DNA of 64,000 bases from Portunus trituberculatus. Lineage: Eukaryota > Arthropoda > Malacostraca > Decapoda > Portunidae. Made by a program: the position numbers and the translations under genes. The stretch is from NCBI RefSeq assembly GCF_017591435.1, contig NC_059258.1, positions 7,014,571-7,078,570 on the forward strand, given 5' to 3'. Positions 1-12,430 of this stretch are shown in pieces; within the stretch, counting starts at the first letter, position 1; every line of letters begins with the position of its first letter. Under the pieces are notes generated by a model. The model did no database searches, was not told the DNA's origin, and was given only the letters and a program-made list of their open reading frames with translations.

Positions 1-2484
1 GTCAGTGTCACCCTGCTACTGAGGCTGACAGGCTGACAGGGTGACAGCCAGACACGCACGGCCCTGCCACAGCTTCTCAGACTGACAGAACAAAAGGAAA
101 CAAAAGCTGGGCAGCACGTCAACACTTGAGGCCCGGCGGCGGCGGTGGCGGCGGCAATGGCAGCAGTGGAGCCGGCCGCCACAAACAAACACACAGTATA
201 AGGCAAGTGTTTCATGTCAAGGTCCTGCCGTTCCTCCACCTTGCAGTGCCTTGGATAAATGTTAGGTATAAAAACTGCAGCCGTCCCGGTGTGTTGGCTG
301 GGTGGCTGGCTGGCGGAGGACAATACTGATCACACCACACCACTCACACCCAACCCTCTCCCTGCACACCGCCCCACCCCGCCTCGCCTCACACCCACCC
401 CCCCTGCCGCTGCCGCCGCCGCTGCCACTGCCGCTGCCACCCAAGCCCAATGAGGTTGCAAATCTTAGTGCGTCTCAACTTGAGACAGTTCCCGGCTGGC
501 TCTCCAGCAGCGGCAGGGGCAGCAGGAGTGACAGACTGTGGGAGTGTTAAGTACAAAACAAGGACGGAGGGTGGCAATCCTCCTGCCTCCAGCCCCCACG
601 CCAACACTGTGGGACGTGTCGGCCGCTCTGAGGCAAAGCTCGTACCACTGGGGGAGTGCAAGCGGCAGGACCCCCGGCCACTCCACGCTGGGCTGACACA
701 TGGTGAGGGTGGTGGTGAGGATGTTGGGGTGTGGGGAGTGGGGTGTCTCGACGCGGCCCGCCGGTGCTGGGCCAACAGACTTATAACATAGTCACAGCCA
801 ATTCATGCAATAATTGTTTGAGTTACGAGGGACCAATTTGACACAAGTGAGGGCGTGTGTTGCCCTGCGGCGTGACTCAGTGACGCCTGATATGTGGCCC
901 TCTCAGCCAGACCAGACCAAACACCACAGTGCCGTGCCGCTTTATTGTCTTGCAGTGATGGGCAGGGGGCAAGGGTAGTGGGGGCAGCCCAGCAGGGAGT
1001 GAGGGCAGGGGGTGGGTGGGTGGGGTGGCCGGGAGTCACCGCCGCTGCACTACAACATCTGAATCTCATAATTAAATCACATGAACTTGGTTCCACATCA
1101 TTTTACTTCAAAAATACCTGTAAAAGCAGCAAGACTTAGGAAGCTAATATATCTCAAAAATATCAGGGGCACTTGTCAGGCAGATCACCAGGCGGGGCTC
1201 TAGGGCACCGGAGCACTGGGGCACTGAGGGACTGGTAGTGGTGGCGGCGGTGGTGGTGGTGTGGTGGCTGTGGTGACCTATCATGATAACTCCAGGCATT
1301 ACTGACCTACAGATGACCTAGTGCATCCCCCACAGGCACCACAACACAGCCCGGAGCAACACAATACAGCACTGCTTCCCTGCCTGGCGTGCTGGCTGCA
1401 AGGAGCCCTGTCCCTGCCACCACCAACACTCACACAAACAACAGTTCCTGACGAGTGCCTGGGGGGTGCCTGTAGAGTGCCTGTGGGTGCCTGGGGGCAG
1501 GGAACATTACAAACTACACAGCACACTCACGCACCACCCGATGACACTGCTGTGATAAATGTAGGGTCATCAGATCACACGATACAGGGGGAAGATGAGC
1601 AGGAAACAGCAGGATACAGCAGGGGGTGGCAGGGGGGACAGCAGGAGGACACCAGACAATACAAGAATAGGAGAATAGGATGCAAAACGGCCCAGTGGAA
1701 GACAGAGGCACGTTAACTGTAGCCGAAAGGAAACATCATATACGTAAAAATCAAACAAGACATAAATGAGTGGAAAAAATGTGGATTGTGGGCAGAAAGA
1801 CAATTAGACATGTGGTGAGGTGAAATACAGGATTACAGCTTGAGTGGAAGACAGGATGTGGACTACGTAAGACACCGCAGGAAGGTACTGGTGGAGAGGT
1901 GGAGGAAAGGGAAGGGTTTATATGAAAGAGTGAAGATAAAACTTGGCTTAACTGAAGAATTGAAGAGATAAATAAAGGAACAGAAGAAATGAGAAATTAG
2001 TGAATAAAGGAATATTAGCAAAAAAGATGAACAGAAGATAGAAAACAAGACAAAAATTAATGAAAAAAACAAAGAAAGAAGAGGAAGAAGCAGGAAATAT
2101 GTCAGTAAATGAAGAAAAACACAGAGAACACGAGAGGAAGAGGAAAAAGGAAAGAGAAATAAAACGACAAAGCAAAAAAGGAAAGTAAGGAGAGAGAAAG
2201 ATTAAAAGAACAAAAGAAGGCAAAACAAATGAGGAAAAACAGACAGAAGAGAAAACAGTGAGACTAAGAGAAATAAAGAAATAAGACAAAGTGACAAATG
2301 AAAGGAAGGAAACAAAAAAAAAAAAAATAAAAACACTAAGAGGCAAACATGAAAGGAAAAACAGACAAAGCGACAGAGAGGGTGAGGGGAGCAGGGGGGG
2401 GACAAGGAGGGGTGGGGGACATGAGGGGAACCATCTGCCTGACAAATGCCACACAAGATCACAGGCTAACTCGACCAAGCCACG
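1..2484. other. 3' flank of UBE2L3: GC-rich end and purine-rich tract
   Basis: No protein gene is recognisable here. Positions 120-780 are GC-rich with a short CGG/GCC-type run near 131-180; the open frames there are low-complexity Pro/Ala/Gly and show no family motif. Positions 1880-2400 are strongly purine-rich on the plus strand (A/G with almost no C or T), so minus-strand frames look like artificial Phe/Ser/Leu-rich proteins. The part just below 2485 should be the 3' UTR of the minus-strand UBE2L3 gene (inference from gene orientation). Confidence 0.5.
941..946 (-). terminator. Candidate poly(A) signal for UBE2L3
   Basis: TTTATT on the plus strand gives AATAAA on the minus strand. It is the only canonical hexamer I noticed between the UBE2L3 stop codon at 2485 and this point, which would give a 3' UTR of about 1.5 kb. 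Use of this site is inference. Confidence 0.35.
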
Positions 2485-2639
2485 TTAGTCGGCCGGCCTC
2501 TTCTCGGAGTTCTTCTTGGTAAATTCTTCGGCATTTTTCATGAACTTCTTGCGGTCTTTAGTGTAGTCCTCGGCCAGGTCTGCACGCAAGGGGTGTTCTG
2601 GCTCAGGCTCGTTCACCAGGTTGATCAGTGCCTCAATCA
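2485..2639 (-). CDS. UBE2L3: UBE2L3 coding exon 5 and stop
   Basis: This exon completes Val104 and encodes residues 105-154, including LINLVNEPEPEHPLRADLA with His119, then stop TAA at 2485-2487. The acceptor is CCATTGCAG. Confidence 0.96.
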
Positions 2640-2803
2640 CTGCAATGGCAAACAATTGGCTGTGTTGTTGTTTTGTTGATTAACTATCGTGCTATTGACT
2701 TGAGAAACTAATCCATTTGCTAAGAAATCTGCCAACTAATCTAACACTATCAAACCCAACTCAACTTGACCTAACCCAACCCAATCACCTTATAAATAAA
2801 TAA

Positions 2804-2842
<39 letters not shown>

Positions 2843-3326
2843 CACCTTACCCAAACCAAACCTAACCTATTCAAATTCTATCCTAACCAAATCTTATCAA
2901 ATCTAACCAAACAAAAAAATAAATAAATAAGTAAAATAAGATAGAATAAAATAAACCATAAAAATAAGAATAAATAAAAAAAAACTAAATGAAATAATAT
3001 AATAAAGTAAAATAAAAATAAATACAAATAAATGAAATAAATAAACAAATAAATAAATAATCTAACTAACCCAACTTACCATTTCTCTGCTCCCCCCCCT
3101 TCCTCCAAAGCCCTAACCTGACCCCCAATAACACAATCTAACCTCACTAACCCACTCACCAGGACTTCTACTAACCTAACCTAACCTAATGTACAAAGGT
3201 CAGTAGTTGATCCAGTAAGGTTTTCAAGGAGCTAACCTGATCTAATCTAACCTAACCTTATACTTCCCCCAAAAAAACCTAATCTAACCTAACCTAATAA
3301 ATAAATAAATAAAAATAAAGTAAATG

Positions 3327-3406
<80 letters not shown>

Positions 3407-3926
3407 GAAGAAGAAGAAGAAGAAGAGGAGGAGGAGGAGGAGGAGGAGGAGGAGGAGGAGGAGGAGGAGGAGGAGGAGGAGGAGGAGGAGGAGGAGGAGG
3501 AGGAGGAGAAGAAAAAAAAAAAAGTTAGGATTTCAGCTAACCTAACCTGATGTACAAAGGTTAATAGTTGATCCAGTAATGTTTTTAAGGAGTTTTACAA
3601 TAACTAGGTTGTTTAAAAGAGTCCATTTTTCCTTACAATAACTAGAAACCTTACACCCACACACCATTTTGGCTTTCTTTCAGGTGTTTATAAATATTTC
3701 ACTTTGTTGTTGTGAATTGTAAAGTGAAGGAATGAAGGAAAACACAAAACATATACTTTTTCACTAGTTCTGTTAAGTATCTATAAATATTTCAACCTCT
3801 GGTAAATTGTTTACTGAAAGGACCTAAGGAAATGTGAAAGAATTATGTAGCAAATAGCACGACAGGAAGTGATCATCATAACAACATCATCATCTAATAC
3901 TACAACTACTATAACAACAACATCAT

Positions 3927-3975
<49 letters not shown>

Positions 3976-5908
3976 AACAACAACAACAACAACAACGTCA
4001 ACACTTACCCTGGTCTGTTTTGGTGGCCGGTTTCCAGTTCTCAGCGCTAATAATCGGCAAACACACCTGCGGACAGAACAAGAGAACAGTCCCACATTGA
4101 ACTCTCCAGCACTCTCTGTCTCCACTATGAGTAAACAAAATCAGGGAATAAACTTTGTCACTTTTCTATCACTAATTCTTTTCCTGATCAGTGTCTCTAA
4201 TGTAAAAGCAAATAAAAACTTTTATTATTACAACAAAATTCACAATCTTTCATTCAATATTAGAAAAGGAAGATAGAGTAAAATATTTTCACCTTTTCTA
4301 TTATCTGTTTTTTTTGTTTTCCTTGATCCGTGTCTCTAATATATAAAGAAACACACAAACTATAATTATCACCACTAAACAACACTGTCTTTCACTCAAT
4401 ACAAGACTAATATGATACAAACAAAACCATATATTCTTTTCTTTAATTTTTCCTGTCTTTGTTTTCCCTGATCCGTGTCTCTAATATATAAAGAAACACA
4501 CAAACTATTACTTTCATCACTACACAACACAGTCTTTCACTCAATCCCAGACTAATAATACAAAAACAAAACTAGAGATGACATTTTTCATTCTTTTCTT
4601 GATTTCTCAGCTAATTATTTGTCCCCTTTATCTCTCCTACATAGAATAAACACCAACACTGTTACTACCACCACAACACAACAGTCTTTCACTCACTATC
4701 ACAAAACAAGAGTAAACATTTTAACTTTTTCTATTATTCATGTTATTATTGTTTTCCCTGATCTGTGCCTCTAATACAAAGAGAAACACACACACTATTA
4801 CTAGCATCACTAAACAACACTGTCTTTCACTCAATCCAAGACTAATAGCACAAAACAAAACCATACATTCTTTTCTTTATTTTTTCCTGCTTTTGTTGTT
4901 TTTTTTCCCTGATCCGTGCCTCTAATATATAAAGAAACACAAAATATATTACTATCATTACTAAACAACACTGTCTTTCACTCAATCCAAGACTAATAAT
5001 ACAAAACAAACCTTTAGAGTAAATATTTTCATTATTTTCTTTAGTTTTTCCTGTTATTTTTTTTCCTGATCAAGAAACACAACTTTAATTATCATCACTA
5101 AATTCACAATCTTTCATTCAATACAAGATTAAATAATGCAAAACAAAACTAACGAGATTAAATATTTTCATTCTTTTCTTTATCTCTAAGCTATCTTTTA
5201 TCCCTGACCTCTCGTGGGGGTGGAGAATAGGAATTGAGAACGTGTGGGGGGAGCTGGGAACAACAATAACAACGCCAGCCACAACAGTAACAACAACAGT
5301 GACCGCAGCAATAGCACCACGAAGGAGGAGGAAGAAGGAAGAAGAAAGAGGAGTGAGATAAGAGGAAATACAGGAAAAAAAGGAAGGAGGAAGATGTAAA
5401 CGCTAAATAACAACAAGTAACCCAACTGAAAATAATTCATATATATAAAAAAAAAAAAAAAAAAAAAAAAAATAGACGAAATGATAGAAGAGAAGAGGAG
5501 AGGAGAGGAGAGGAGAGAGAGAGAAGAAGAAGAAGAAGAAGAAGATGAAGAAGAAGAAAAGAACAATAACAACAACAAAAGAAAAAGAAAAAAAAAGCAA
5601 GAACAAGAACAAGAAAAAAAAAGAAAAGAAAAGAAGAAGGAAGAAAAAGGAAAAAGATAAAAAAGGAAAAGATAAGAAAAGGAGACAGACAGACAGACAG
5701 ACAAAGAAGCCATAGCAAAACTGAACTAAAGGTTAAAAAAAGAAAGAAAAGAACAAGTCGGTACACACACACATACACACACCAATGAGCTCAGACACAC
5801 AGACACAGACACTCCCCCCTCCCTCCCTCCCTCTCTCTCTCTCTCTCCCTAGCAACAAGACAATAATAATTCAATAAAGATAAGAACATTTTCTTTAAGA
5901 TCTAAGAA

Positions 5909-6003
<95 letters not shown>

Positions 6004-6973
6004 TAAAACATACAGAACACCCACAATACCCCTAAACATCTAAATACTTTACAACAAAAACACCCCAAAATACACCAAAACATATCTAAAACACACCAAA
6101 ACACCCACAAAACACACCCAAACATCCCTCACCACCACCTATAACACTCCCAAACATACTGAACACCCACAAAACACACACACTGTCAAACATCCCTCAC
6201 CACCACCTAAAACACTCCCAAACATACTGAGCCCCTGCAAAACACACAAACACTGCCAAACATCCCTCACCACCACCTAAAACACTCCCAAACATACTGA
6301 ACCCCCACACTGCCAAATATACCTCAACACCACCTCACTCACCCCAAGCACACTAACAAACACACTTAAACACTGCCTAACATTGCTCAACACCATCTCA
6401 TTCACCTCAAGCACACCAACAAACACATCAAACACACCAAATTACACTCAACACACCTCAGGACCCTTTGCAGGTCGGGGGTTCCACTCACACAATTTTT
6501 TTTAGATAGGGTGGAATCAAAAGCTTTTCATCTCGTCAACACCCCTCCTCTGCCTGACTGTCTTCAGCCTCTTTCTCACTGCTGGAATGTTGCATCTCTC
6601 TATTTTTACTGCTATTTTCATGCTAACTGCTCTTCTGATGTTGCTAACTGCATGCCTTCCCTCCTCCTGTGGCCTCACTGTAAAAGGCTTTCTTCCTCCT
6701 TTCACTTCTATTCTGTCCACCTCATTAATGCAAGAGTTAACCAGTGTTCTCAATCATTCATACCTTTCTCTGGTAAACTCTGGAACTCCCTGCCTGCTTC
6801 TGTATTTCCATCTTCCTATGACTTACTTCATTCAAGAGAGAGGTTTAAAGACATTTGTCCCTGACCTTTGGCTAATTCTATTGGTTCTGTAAGGAGACTG
6901 ACAACTGAGAGGGCCTTTTTTTTTATCTTTTTGTTGCCCTTGTCCAGTCATCCCTTCTTACATTAAAAGAGAA

Positions 6974-7071
<98 letters not shown>

Positions 7072-10000
7072 ACGCCTCAACACCCCCTCAACTAACTCCA
7101 AACACACCTCAACACTCCCTCAAGTAACTCCAAACACACCCAAACACACCTGAACAACCCCTCTACTAACTCCAAACACACCCAAACACACCTCAAAACT
7201 CCCCTCTACTAACTCCAAACACACCTCAAAACCCCCTCTACTAACTCCAAACACACCCAAACACACCTCAACACCCCTCTACTAACTCCAAACACACCTC
7301 AACACCCCTCTACTAACTCCAAACACACCCAAACACACCTCAACACTCCCTCAACTAACTCCAAACACCCCTACTAACTCCAAACACACCCAAACACACC
7401 TCAACACCCCTTCTACTCCAAACTCCAAACACATCAACACCCCTCTACTAACTCCAAACACACCCAAACACACCTCAACACCCCTTCTACTAACTCCAAA
7501 CACACTTCAAAACCCCCTCTACTAACTCCAAACACACTTCAACACTCCCTCTACTAACTCCAAACACACCTCAACACCCCTTCTACTAACTCCAAACCCC
7601 TCTACTAACTCCAAACACATCTCAACACCCTCTACTAACTACTAACTCCAAACACACTAACTCCAAACACACTTCAAAACCCCCTCTACTAACTCCAAAC
7701 ACATCTCAACACCCCCTCTACTAACTCCAAACACACTTCAAAACCCTCTCTACTAACTCCAAACACACCCAAACACACCTCAACACTCCCTCTACTAACT
7801 CCAAACACACCCAAACACACCTCAACACCCCCTCTACTAACTCCAAACACACCCAAACACACCTCAGCACCCCCTCTACTCACTCTAAACACACCTCAAC
7901 ACCCCCTCTACTAACTCCAAACACACCTCAACACCCCCTGACTCATCACAAACACCTCCAAACACCCACCTGGCCCTTCTCGTCCACATTGGGGTGGTAT
8001 ATCTTGGTCTTGAAGTTAATCTTGGGTGGTTTGAAGGGATACTCAGCAGGGAAGTTCACCTCAATCCGGAACGCTCCCTTGTTGTATGGTGGGTTCTCCT
8101 GCAGGGGGGGGGGGTAAGAGGAGGTGAGGTGAGGTGAGGTGAAGTGAGATTAAGTTAAAACAGTTCAGTTCAGTTTTGTTTCGTTTAGTTTTTATTGGAT
8201 TGGGTTGCATTGGGTTCAGTAAAGGTTGGGTTGGGTTGGGTTAGGTTTGGGTTGAGTTGGGTTGGGTTGGGGTTTGGGTTTTGTGGCAGTAAAGAGCAAA
8301 GAAAGGGATTATTGGTTAGCTAGAATATATTAAGTTAATTTAGTTTAGTTGAAGTAAAGACAGGATAGATTAGGCCATGTCAGGTTCAGTGTAGTGGTGG
8401 TGGGATGCTACAAACACTAACTATTCTCTCATACAAAGACATGCAAAGCTGTGAAATTATTGAAACAAGAAAAAAAGGGTTAGTGCTGATAGGATTAACA
8501 CTAAGGCTCTGGTTAGGTTAGGTTACTTTGTTCTTATTCTCTCATACAGAAAATATATGAAAAATGTAGAGGTATTATGGAGAGAAAAAAAAAAAACACT
8601 GAAAGAACCAACACTAAGGCTCTGGTTAGGTTAGGCTTGTTGATTCTTAATCTCTCGGACAAATAAATATATGAAAAATGTTGGAAAAAAAAATAAATAA
8701 AAAAAAAAGAAAAGAAAAAAGGAAGCACTGAAAGAAGCAACACTAAGGCTCTGGTTAGGTTAGGTTATTCTTATTCTCTTATACAAATCAATATATGATA
8801 ATTGCTGAGGAATTATGAAAAAAAGGAGCACTGGAAAGAACCATCACTAAGGCTATGGTTAGGTTAGCTAACGGTGACTACAGAAGTGAGCATAGCAGTG
8901 ACATCCATACAGTGTTGCCCATTACTTCATGTACACACCACACCTTACTTGATGACCCAGCCTTTCTATTCTTACCTTCAGCTACAACCACATGTCACTC
9001 CCTGCCACCACCACCACCACTACCCCCACCACCACCCTGACACACCTCCACACTTCAGGCAGTGGCATAGTGGATAAGGTGGTGAGTGTGGGACTGGGCA
9101 GACATCCATGTGTAGGTTCAAATCCCACCAGGTACCGCCTTAAAACATCATTTGTGGAGTGGTTTAAAGTTACCTACATGTCACCATGATACCCAGGTTC
9201 TAGGTGGTTACACCAGAGATATACTTGGGTGGTGATATGAGCCCTAATATGGGAACACTATAAATAAAATTGCCTGCACCATTAATAGGCAGAAGTAAAC
9301 TTACAGGCACTATAAGCCATAATAAAACAAATAAATAGTAAAAAAAAAAATACACCAGTTTACCCATTCAGAACTGGGACACATTTTTTACCATGACTTT
9401 TAGGTACGATTGGGCGATTTTATTGACATTAGAAAGTGTCTATGGAGGTCAGGAGACTAATGGCCAGTCTTCACTATTCCAATCCCCACATGAGTTTCTG
9501 AAGTTTCTGAATCACCAAATAGTAAGCAGAATAAATATGGAAACATGTCATGGTGCTCAAGGGGTTAATACAATATAGAGTTCATTTCTTTCACTATTTC
9601 AATGCTTCATACTGTTTTCATCATCAAAAACCACTGACACTTCATTTTCTCAACTGCTAACATCACATAAAGCTAATTTTTCTTAACTATTTCAATGCTG
9701 TGTGTGCCTCGACTGAGATTTCATATGTCCTGCACCACCTCCACCGCCATCACCACCACCACTCACCTGCACACTGGACCTATGCCAACACACCACAGTT
9801 AATAATACATAAACCTTATTTATTTACTATTTCAATGCTGTATATTGTATTTCCCTCACCAAAAACACACATCAATCTACAGTTAACATATAGACCTATT
9901 TCTATTTACTATTTTAATGTTGTTATGTTGTGTTTCCTTCATCAAAACACATTAATATATCACAGTTAATATATAAACCTTTTTTTTATATAATTTCAAT

Positions 10001-11618
10001 GACTACAGTGTTTATCCTACCAAACACACATCAATAAACAGTTAGCATATTAAACCTCATTTGTTAACTATTTCAATGTTGTATACTGTATTTCCCTCAA
10101 CAAAACACTTAACTATACCAAAATTAACACATAACCTAATTTTTTTTTAACTCAATGACATTTACTGTATTTCCCTCACCAAAAACATACATCAATATAC
10201 CACAGTTAATATATAAAGCTCATTGTTTTAACTATTTCAAAGACTGCATACTGTATTTCCCTCACCAAAACACATCAGTACATGCAAGTTAACATATAAA
10301 CCTACTTTATTTTTAACTTTCACTGAGTGTATCCTGTGCTTTCCTAACCAAAAAACCAGTGACATTTAAACATTCATCCTACCACACTTCTAAGCCACAC
10401 CAAACATTGCTAACCACTTCCTTCACATCCTCTCTCCATCCTGCACCACTTCCAACCACACCAAAGCTAACCTAACCAACCCTTCCTCTCCACACAGCTA
10501 ACCACCACAGTGACAGATTAGGAGACAGCAGTGAGGTGATGCAGTGACTTAACCTAACCTACCCTTCCCTCAACACAGCTAACCACAACAGTGACATTAA
10601 GAGGCAGCAGTGAAGTGGCATAGTAACTTAACCTAACCTAACCTCAACACAGCTAACCCCAACAGTGACATTAAGAGGCAGCAGTGAAGTGGCATAGTAA
10701 CTTAACCTAACCTAACCTCAACACAGCTAACCCCAACAGTGACATTAAGAGGCAGCAGTGAAGTGGCATAGTAACTTAACCTAACCTAACCTCAACACAG
10801 CTAACCCCAACAGTGACAGATTAAGAGGCAGCAGTGAAGTGGCATAGTAACTTAACCTAACCTAACCTCAACATAGCTAACCCCAACAGTGACAGATTAA
10901 GAGGCAGCAGTGAAGTGGTATAGTAACTTAACCTAACCTAACCTCAACACAGCTAACCACCACAGTGACAGATTAAGAGCCAGCAGTGAGATGGTGCAGA
11001 CTTAATCTAACCTAACCATTCCTTTAAGACAGCTAACCATAACAGTGATAGATTAACCCTTCAATACCAGAACATATTTATACCTTGAGATTTATGTACG
11101 ATTACACCATTTTATTGATATTACAAGGGGCGCATGGAGGACGGAAGGTTAATGGCCAGTCTTCACTATTTTAACCCCAACATAAGTATCTGAAGCTGTA
11201 TAAAATGACCAAATAGTAAGCAGAATGAATATGAAAATGCGTCATAGTATTGAAGGGGTTAAGAGGAAGCAGTGAGGTGGCACAGAGCTAACCTAACCTA
11301 ACCTTTCCATTACCCTCATGACACAACTAACCACCAATGACAGGTAAGAGGGGGGGATGGCAGTGAGGTAGTAGGGTGAGTAAGGGGTGAGTCGAGGGGG
11401 TTCAGGAGTGAGTCAGGGTGGGTCCAGGGGTGAGTCAGGGGTTCATGGGTGAGTGAGGGGGTCAGGGGGGCTACTCACCGGTACAATGAGTCCCTGCCAG
11501 GTGAGTATGTTGCTTTCATCCACCTGTATGTCCCGAAACGACTTGATGCCAGACCTTCGGATGTCAGCCAGCTCCTGTTGAGGGGGGGAGAGAATGGGGT
11601 GAGTGGTATAGGGTGACA

Positions 11619-11706
<88 letters not shown>

Positions 11707-11772
11707 AACAAACATGACACCAAAACAATATTACAATGAAACGAGAAATAAAAACAAAATAAAAACAATAAA

Positions 11773-11853
<81 letters not shown>

Positions 11854-11951
11854 AGCTACCAGTGTAAAAAATAAGTGTATGCCTATATAAATTTATCACA
11901 AGGCCTAAGGAATGTAGGAAAAAATAAATAGGAAGTACTTAAGAAAAAAGA

Positions 11952-12011
<60 letters not shown>

Positions 12012-12314
12012 TTCACTGTGATTCACTGTTTGATCTGCTGCAGTCTCTGGCGAGACAGCCAGACGTTACCCTACGGAACGAGCTCAGAGCTCATTATTTC
12101 CGATCTTGGGATAGGCCTGAGACCAGGCACACACCACACACCGGGACAACAAGGTCACAACTCCTCGATTTACATCCCGTACCTACTCACTGCTAGGTGA
12201 ACACCACCTACACGTCAAATGAGACACACCCAAATATCTCCACCCGGCCGGGGAATCGAACCCCGGTCCTCTGGCTTGTGAAGCCAGCGCTCTAACCACT
12301 GAGCTACTGGACCG

Positions 12315-12345
<31 letters not shown>

Positions 12346-12393
12346 AATCAACAGTGAAATGAATGTCTCTTTTGTGTTGCCTTATAGATCGTT

Positions 12394-12430
<37 letters not shown>

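Noticed and set aside
126..791. Overlapping Pro/Ala/Gly-rich open frames at the left end
   Set aside because: GC-rich low-complexity DNA open on both strands, without a conserved domain or codon pattern.
7070..7960. CRISPR-like regular repeats
   Set aside because: Units vary in length and composition, there are no unique spacers and the host is eukaryotic; it is a minisatellite.
11443..11899. Ser/Leu-rich minus-strand open frames
   Set aside because: They are translations of (GA)n microsatellites and overlap UBE2L3 exon 2 in the same or other frames.
12241..12313. tRNA-Val(CAC) gene
   Set aside because: The cloverleaf is attached to a ~230-bp body shared with other copies, so it is a SINE head. 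The same applies at 25580-25651 and 41757-41825.
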